A DNA stretch of 64,000 nucleotides from Seriola aureovittata (lineage: Eukaryota; Chordata; Actinopteri; Carangiformes; Carangidae): assembly GCF_021018895.1 (NCBI RefSeq), contig NC_079378.1:26286160-26350159 (forward strand), given 5' to 3'. The notes under the pieces are model-generated. The model had not been told where the DNA came from, ran no database searches, and saw only the letters and a list, made by a program, of their open reading frames with translations. A program made the position numbers and the translations under genes. Positions 58,154 to 64,000 of this stretch are shown one piece after another (positions within the stretch are counted from its first letter, which is position 1; each line of letters opens with the position of its first letter).

Positions 58154-59290
58154 TGTGTAGCAGGTGTGCTGTTCCTTGCCCCTCCTGGTGCAGCGCTGTG
58201 GTTTTTGTCCCACTGATTGCTGGGCAGTGCCACACCTTTTAAATACAGGTCTGCTTCCATCCGCCTCTCCCTCTCTCTTCTCTTCCGGGGCCATTCGTCC
58301 ACTGTGGTGGTGTGGTTTGGTGTGACCGGTGCAGGTGTGGAGGAGCCATTGTGGTGTGGCTGTGAACACACCGGAGCGCTGTCTGGCGTGTTGGCCATCG
58401 TGGCGCACGCTTGTTCTGCAGTGTACAGGTGCCGGATTACTGTCACTGTGGGGACCGGGCTGCCCCGCTGGAAGCCCCTTGCGAGGGTTTGTGCATCCTC
58501 ATGTTTGGATCAGGCAGAAGTCGGGGAGTAACTCCGCTGCTTGGCCTGCTGTGACGCTGCGCTGGTGAGGTCGATTTGGAAACTGATTCATCGCCACGGC
58601 TCGCTGGACGGCGTTGCTGTTTTGGCTCTATTGGTCTACATGGTTTTACTATTTGTTTTATTGTTTGTTTGATTTTACTAGTATTTGGTTCCACTGTCTA
58701 CTTACCGCTGTGTCGATGCGGCTGTTGTAGCAGTCTTTGCCGCTGTTTTTGTTTATTGGTTTATACAAGTATTTAGTTATTTTGAACATTGATTTAATTT
58801 CATTTGATTTCTTTTGTATTGTTGTTTGTGTTCTATTTGATATTTAATTCTTTTTGTTTTGTTAAGATGATTATTCAATTGAGTACCGTTTTATTGAGTT
58901 TGATTTCTTTTGTAGATTGTTAATTGCCTGTTAGTTAGATTATTTTGTTATTTACTTTATTACTTATTATTGTTTTGTTTGTGTGCGTGTGTGTAGTGGT
59001 AAAGTGCATTGGTTTTGGGCCGCCGAGGTAACCCAGCACTGTCCATTCCCCCTTCTCTTATGGCCCTGTGTCTAACATTATGTGAGTAGACAGCATCCAT
59101 GGAACATTCTTTTAGTAATCATTGTTGAATAAAGTTTGTATTATGAACATCGTCTTTGCCCCGTGGTGATTACCAACTTGCGTAGCTTTTAGCTTTTGTT
59201 TATAAATATTGTTGTTATTTCCTGGGGTGCAATTCCCCAGGTGGCGTTGTTCGGCAACAAACTCATCCTATGACCGCCACTCTTGCCACA
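58154..59290 (+). repeat. About 1.1-kb insert in the integrase region, probably a solo LTR
   Basis: It separates integrase codons at 58153 from their continuation at 59291 ([13 protein letters not shown]). It has a TATA-like tttaaatac near 58238 and AATAAA near 59129, the layout of an LTR, and TG/CA-compatible ends. I cannot define exact edges or a clean duplication (acatat occurs on both sides). No coding motif. Confidence 0.5.
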
Positions 59291-60299
59291 TATGGACTTC
59301 GTCACGGGGCTCCCGGTCTCTCAAGGTAACACTACAGTCCTCACTGTGGTGGATAGATTTTCGAAAATGGTCAGATTTATTGCCCTGTCAAAACTGCCTT
59401 CAGCCAAGGAAACAGCTGAAATCATGATTGACCATGTTTTTAGGATTCACGGTTTTCCCAAGGACATCGTCTCGGACCGGGGGCCCTAGTTCATGTCACG
59501 GTTCTGGAGTTTTGCCGGCTCATCGGAGCCAAGGCCAGTCTGACCTCGGGCTACCACCCGGAGGCTCACGGCCAGACCGAACACCTTAATCAGCTGCTGG
59601 AAACCGGCCTCTGTTGTCTAGTGTCCCAGAACTCCTCGACATGGAGCAAACACCGGGTCTGGGTCGAGTACGCCCACAACTCTCTGCCCACGTCTGCCAC
59701 AGGTTTTTCGCCCTTCAAGTGTGGTTATGGTTATGAACCTCCTGTGTTCGCTGCCCAGGAGCCCGAAGTCACGGTCCCATCTGCCGCTGCCGAGGCATCT
59801 GGGCTGCTGCACGGCAGGTGCTTATCCGCCAAGGGGACCGGACCAAGAAAGTGGCGGACCGCACCTGCCTACCAGCCGGGTCAAAGGGTGTGGCTCTCTG
59901 CCAAGAATCTTCACCTCCGGGTCCCCTCCAAGAAACTGGCACCGTGATTTGGGTCCCTTCCCCATTACCAAGGTCATCGGTCCTGCAGCTGTCCGTCTCC
60001 ACCTGCCTCGCCCCCACCTTCCATGTCAGTCAGGTCAAGCCGGCCAAGGAGAGTCCCTTGGTTCCGTCCTTCCCGACCCCTCCTCCTCCTGAGGTGATAG
60101 ACGGGGGTCCTGTCTACAAGGTTAAACGGCTGCTGGCTGTTCGCTACAGGGGCCGGGGCAAACAGTACCTGGTGGACTGGGAGGGGTACGGCCTGGAGGA
60201 GAGACAGTGGATCCCGTCACGGTTCATCGTGGACCGTAGTCTCATTAATGACTTCGACCGCGACCATCGTCTGGTAGCCGGTCCTATGAGGGGGGGTTC
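59291..60299 (+). pseudogene. Integrase core and chromodomain
   Basis: Integrase core: [20 protein letters not shown] and VSDRGP followed by a stop where PQF is expected (59487-59489), then the continuation in another frame (YAHNSLPTSATGFSPF). After a stop at 59945 and a shift, the C-terminal chromodomain reads YKVKRLLAVRYRGRGKQYLV and DWEGYGLEERQWIPSRF (about 60115-60225). The chromodomain marks it as a chromovirus. Confidence 0.88.
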
Positions 60300-61175
60300 T
60301 GTCACACCGTGGTGAGGTTGTCTTGTCCTGGGTTTGTTTTGTTCTGTCATTTCCTGTTTTATTTTGAAAAGTAATTCTCCTCTCGTTTCAGGTCACTTGC
60401 CCTTCCTCATGTGTCTCAGTCTGATTGCCCTAAGTGTTTCCACCTGTCCCCTATTTCCATCCATGTGTTTAAATAGTCTGTGTTCCCCTTGTCTTGTGCC
60501 AGAGTGTCTTCGTCCTCGACCTGCACCAGAGCCTTTGTCCATGCCCACAGCCATAGTAATCGCCAAAGTAAGCTGTATGTACCTCGAGAAGAGTGATTTT
60601 TTTATTTGTAAATTTTTCCATAGCTAAAGTTCATAGCCCTTTGTTTTCCCTCGTTAAGAGTGATTTTTTTGTTTGTAAATTCTTGCCATAGTTTAGGTTC
60701 ATAGCCCTTTTGTTTTTCCTCTTTAAGAGTGAATTTTTGTTTGTATTTTCTTGCCTCGAGGGAAAACAAAGGGCTATGAACTTTAGCTATGGAAAAATTT
60801 ACAAATAGATCTATGGATCTATTTCCATAGATCTTAGTCTATCCTCGGTATGAGTGATTTTTATTTTGTGTGGCCAAGTTATTAATTACTCTAGAATCCC
60901 ACTTAGTAGCGTGAGTAGATTATTTTGGTTTATTTTTTTTTAGTCAGATTTTTCCTCCGTACAGAGCGTTTTGTGTTAATCGGTTTGTTTCTTTTGATTA
61001 GAGCCTTCTTCCTCCTCCTGAAGTTTTTTTTGATCCTCAGAATTCAGAGTTAGTGTCTAGCCTTTTTTATAGCCATTTGTTTATCACACTGTCTGAGGTC
61101 TCCGGTGAATTCAATAAAAGCCTATTGTTTCATAAATCTCTGCATCTGAGTCCTACTTTGAGTCCCGGCCTGACA
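60300..61175 (+). repeat. 3' (middle) LTR, 876 bp, with an internal inverted duplication
   Basis: Same ends as the 5' LTR. Extra length comes partly from a 38-bp segment near 60338-60370 also present in the minus-strand copy, and from a 51-bp perfect inverted repeat (60603-60653 and 60757-60807). The predicted start motif gccagagtgt is at 60498-60507. Confidence 0.88.
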
Positions 61176-61395
61176 GTACACTCTGGCCAGTATGGACTCA
61201 GCAGAGACTGGCCAGCTGACGGCCGCGCTGCACGCACAGGAGGCCCGACTCTCCCGCCAGGAGGAGTTTCAGGTGGCGATGGTCACACAGTTGGGTTAAC
61301 TTTCATCCCAAGTGCAGGATCTGCTCGGACACCTGCAGCAGACCCATAACCCACCCATTGTGCCGGAGCCTCCAGTCACGGCAGTTGACGGCAAT
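61176..61395 (+). pseudogene. Second gag stub after the middle LTR
   Basis: Repeats the primer site and gag start (MDSAETGQLTAALHAQEAR from 61193), with a TAA near 61297. It is joined at about 61395 to the last 38 bp of another LTR (to 61433). This is the remnant of a third LTR unit. Confidence 0.85.
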
Positions 61396-61433
61396 CTCTG
61401 CATCTGAGTCCTGCTTTGAGTGCCGGCCTGACA

Positions 61434-61555
61434 CCAACAGGTCACAGAGTGCTGGTCAACAATACCTTCTCAAACCTCTTACACACCTCAACTGGCTCCT
61501 CACTCGGGATGTGTCCTTTCACTTCTGCTCTTCATCCTCTACACTGATGACTACG
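61434..61555 (+). pseudogene. LINE RT fragment, right half of the split target
   Basis: Continues the RT of 54020-54144 after the ccaac duplication, reading RVLVNNTFSNLLHTSTGS and a decayed stretch corresponding to the SPLLFILYTDD region. Stops are present. Confidence 0.65.
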
Positions 61556-61689
61556 GCTAGGCTGAAAATTGATTCTGTGATTAAAATCGATCTTCATTTG
61601 AATACTCCGATATCGATTCATAAAACATGAGATAGATCTTTTAATATATTTCTTCTTTTCTCTCTACTGTGGATGTGTGAGTCTGTCAC

Positions 61690-62095
61690 AACGAGATCTG
61701 GTGTAGTGCTGCTGGAGGGTGCCCTTGTGCCCTTTTTGCCACACCCAATACCAACATCCATATCAAATATTGACATATATGCGAGTTTCGATGTATGTGC
61801 AGTTTTGTGAGTTTTTGACCACTCCTAGCATCTCAAAAACACTCTCAGTAATTAGGGGGTGCTGTAGAGCCAACATGCCCAATTGCAATATCAAATCAAA
61901 CTACTCACTAGTACTAACGTATGCAAAGTTTTTGTGAGTTAATATGCATCCTAAAGACCTCAAAAACATGTTCATAAAATGAAAATTTCGAAAGATTTGA
62001 AAAATAAGCATTAAGTCCTTTGATAGGACCAATTATCTCACTGAAGGGACCATTCTGGCCCTGGCACCCTTGGCGCTCGGGCCCTAATAAATAAT
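61690..62095 (-). repeat. Unclassified fish repeat with GGGCCCGAGCGCC end
   Basis: On the minus strand it starts ATTAGGGCCCGAGCGCC at about 62090 and runs through AT-rich DNA. I recall similar GGGCCCGAGC-ended repeats as widespread in fish. No coding capacity; left edge uncertain. Confidence 0.5.
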
Positions 62096-62135
62096 AAATG
62101 TTCCCTTAAGATACGATGAAAAACTAACAATTCTT

Positions 62136-62355
62136 TTTTTTTTTTTATATATATATATTCTTTTGGGGGGCTTTTTATGCCTTTATTTGACAGTATAGTG
62201 GAGAGAGACAGGAAACGGGGAGGCAGAGAGAGGGGGAATGACATGCAGCGAAAGGCCATCCGATGCGGGATTCGAAACCGGGGCCAACTGCAGCGAGGAC
62301 TGTAGCCTCTACACATGGGGCACCTGCTTAGACCACTACGCCACACAACGCCCCT
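62136..62355 (-). mobile_element. tRNA-derived SINE, second copy
   Basis: The minus strand starts GGGGCGTTGTGTGGCGTAG at about 62355, has a B box GGTTTCGAATCC (62268-62279), and ends in an A-rich tail near 62136-62160. aacaattctt on both sides (62126-62135 and 62368-62377) is the candidate duplication. Same family as 57008-57200. Confidence 0.82.
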
Positions 62356-62377
62356 AAAAAAAAACAAAACAATTCTT

Positions 62378-62670
62378 ACCTGGGCTTTAAGCCACACTGA
62401 CAAAATAAAAGTGGCTGAGAGGTCCTCATGTCTTATATCACTGTTTACATTTCAATTCAATTCAATTCAATTCAGAGCCTTTATTGTCATTGCACACTGT
62501 ACAACAAAATTACATGTCTCCAGTGGTACATGGAGTAATACACAGAGTAAACATAAGTACATGTAATGGCAAAACTAAGGTAGACACATTCCAAACATAT
62601 AAATAAAAACAAAAAAATTAACAGAAGTATAAAAGCAGAGTGAATCCATATACTCAGTTATTATTGCACA
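62378..62670. repeat. TTCAA repeat and LINE-tail-like sequence
   Basis: A (TTCAA)n run lies at about 62452-62474, followed by agcctttattgtcattgcac, a motif common in fish retroelement tails. No gene. Confidence 0.45.
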
Positions 62671-63272
62671 TACAGTGGGTACGGAAAGTATTCAGACGCC
62701 TTTAAATTTTTGACTCTTTGTTTCATTGCAGCCATTTGCTAAAATCAAAAAAGTTCATTTTATTTCTCATTAATGTACACTCAGCACCCCATCTTGACAG
62801 AAAAGAACAAAAATGTAGAAATTTTTGCAAATTTATTAAAAAAGAAAAACTGAAATATCACATGGTCATATGTATTCAGACCCTTTGCTGTGACACTCAT
62901 ATTTAACTCACATGCTGTCCATTTCTTCTGATCCTCCTTGAGATGGTTCTACTCCTTCATTGGAGTCCAGCTGTGTTTAATTAAACTGATTGGACTTGAT
63001 TAGGAAAGACACACACCTGTCTATATAAGACCTTACAGCTCACAGTGCATGTCAGAGCAAATGAGAATCATGAGGTCGAAGGAACTGCCCAAGGAGCTCA
63101 GAGACAGAATTGTGGCAAGGCACAGATCTGGCCAAGGTTACAAAAGAATTTCTGCAGCACAGTGGCCTCCATAATCCTTAAATGGAAGAAGTTTGGGACG
63201 ACCAGAACTCTTCCTACACCTGGCCGACCAGCCAAACTGAGCAATCGTGGGAGAAGAGCCTTGGTAAAGAGG
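62671..63272 (+). mobile_element. Tc1-like transposon, 5' half
   Basis: The terminus CAGTGGGTACGGAAAGTATT follows TA at 62671. The transposase start (ATGAGAATCATGAGGTCG, from 63061) encodes SKELPKELRDRIVARHRSGQ. After a shift comes VASIILKWKKFGTTRTLP and GRPAKLSNRGRRALVKR, the paired-like DNA-binding domain. It ends at about 63272, so the DDE domain and right terminus are lost. Confidence 0.85.
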
Positions 63273-64000
63273 TAAAGTTACCTTGGCAACAAGAGTGAAC
63301 GCTGGCGCAACTTGCTGCCGCTGATCGCCGGTAACCTAACTTTTTAACTTTTAATATTTTTTTTTCAACTTTTCAGAAGTTCTGACTTATTTTATAGTTT
63401 CTATAAACCTAATCGGACCTTGTAATTGCCTTTATTTGGAATATTTCTACGATCTACTGGCACTACGTCCGTGTGAGTCTTAACTAGCCTACCGTTAGCT
63501 CATCTGTTCTGTTCCGGCTTGAGCCTCACTTGACGTTTATCTGGTGAACACTGCCTGAGTTCTCGTCCACAATGTGGACGGTAGGACATACATCTTTTCC
63601 GTATGTGTCTGGCTCTTTCTACTGCCCGTCCACCTGCCAGTGCTGGTGATGCTTCAGTGCTCGGCCGCTGACATGCTCCGGCTGCGCTGTCGCCTGCCTG
63701 GACCTGCGCCTGGGGCACTCCACCTTCACCCGGACGTCGCCTTCCGGCCCCGCCGGAGATGCATTCGCCGAGGGTCCCGCCGGAATTTCCACTGTGACAT
63801 CTCGGCAGCGGTGGGGTCCATCTGGTCCAGCTCTCGGCGCCCTCCGCGCTCCACCGGCCGGGTTGTTGACCGCGGTGTGCTGACCCGCCTGGCCTCGTTG
63901 GCTCGCACCACCGCCGGCTACGACGGCACCTCACTCGGCTTCGCTCTGCTGGACATCCGCTCGCTGACGGGCGGGGGACATCTCGTCCAGGACATCATCG
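63273..64000 (+). CDS. L2/Nimb-type LINE, 5' region and start of ORF, runs off window
   Basis: An open frame from ATG 63649 (in-frame TGA upstream at 63556) continues to the window end, 117 codons. It is Arg/Pro-rich, then FALLDIRSLTGGGHLVQDII, the entry to the AP-endonuclease domain of L2-like LINEs (family motif NxRSLT...DLxxTETW). No stop so far, so this copy may be intact. 63273-63648 would be its leader. It is the same clade as the decayed copy at 44150-46205. Confidence 0.62.

Larger units (their letters stand above)
54145..61433 (+). mobile_element. Sushi-type gypsy element with tandem LTR-internal-LTR-internal-LTR structure
   Basis: Composition: LTR 54145-54914, gag-pol 54931-60299, LTR 60300-61175, a 5' internal stub 61176-61395, then the last ~38 bp of another LTR ending at 61433. 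The 5-bp duplication ccaac is at 54140-54144 and 61434-61438, so the whole array occupies one insertion site. A SINE (57008-57200) and an ~1.1-kb insert (58154-59290) lie in pol. Coding is broken throughout. Confidence 0.88.

Overview
The window is animal nuclear DNA, almost certainly from a teleost fish. The evidence is spliced exons of a LAR-type receptor tyrosine phosphatase and a dense set of fish-typical mobile elements: sushi-type Ty3/gypsy, Penelope-like, HERO/R2-like and L2/L1-type LINEs, hAT, EnSpm/CACTA, Tc1, and tRNA-derived SINEs. Nothing prokaryotic is visible. Little of the window is ordinary host coding sequence. Most is transposons in several age layers, often inside one another.

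Layout. 1-3.1 kb: sushi-type gypsy copy (minus strand) with its 5' LTR. 3.4-8.2 kb: Penelope-like element (minus) with an SGNH-type ORF1 domain, RT and a hammerhead-like motif, interrupted by two LTRs. 8.2-12.5 kb: mostly unassigned, with a ~190-bp tandem array. 12.7-28.1 kb: a P2X7-tail-like spliced gene (plus) converging with transposase-like exons (minus). Its fourth exon is split by an 11.8-kb hAT insertion; the hAT carries a 9-kb EnSpm/CACTA element, which carries a TTAA-type MITE and a second hAT. 28.3-32.1 kb: a second Penelope-like copy, abutted by a gypsy fragment. 34.4-50 kb: four exons of a ptprf-like gene (plus) with two nonsense codons and a solo LTR inside an exon. Its introns hold ZBED5-like hAT, gypsy, BED-finger hAT, L2-type LINE, solo LTR and HERO-like LINE copies. 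52-53.6 kb: L1-type relic. 54.0-61.6 kb: a sushi-type gypsy element with tandem LTR structure inside an older LINE, itself carrying a SINE and an ~1.1-kb insert. 61.6-64 kb: an unclassified repeat, a second SINE, a truncated Tc1 and the 5' part of a LINE running off the window.

How the parts work together. The best-preserved unit is the EnSpm-like element at 15.7-24.7 kb. It encodes a zinc-finger transposase-like ORF and, 40 bp downstream, a four-exon SAMD3-like gene whose splice phases all agree. A shared 5' exon and a strong acceptor before the second gene suggest two products by alternative splicing, as in maize Spm. Both gypsy families here place a 10-nt segment 2 nt after the LTR that is complementary to a segment ~28-31 nt downstream of a TATA-like box inside the LTR. 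In one family the two segments differ in step between copies. This fits Tf1/sushi-type self-primed reverse transcription. All calls come from reading the sequence and recalled family knowledge; no database search was run.
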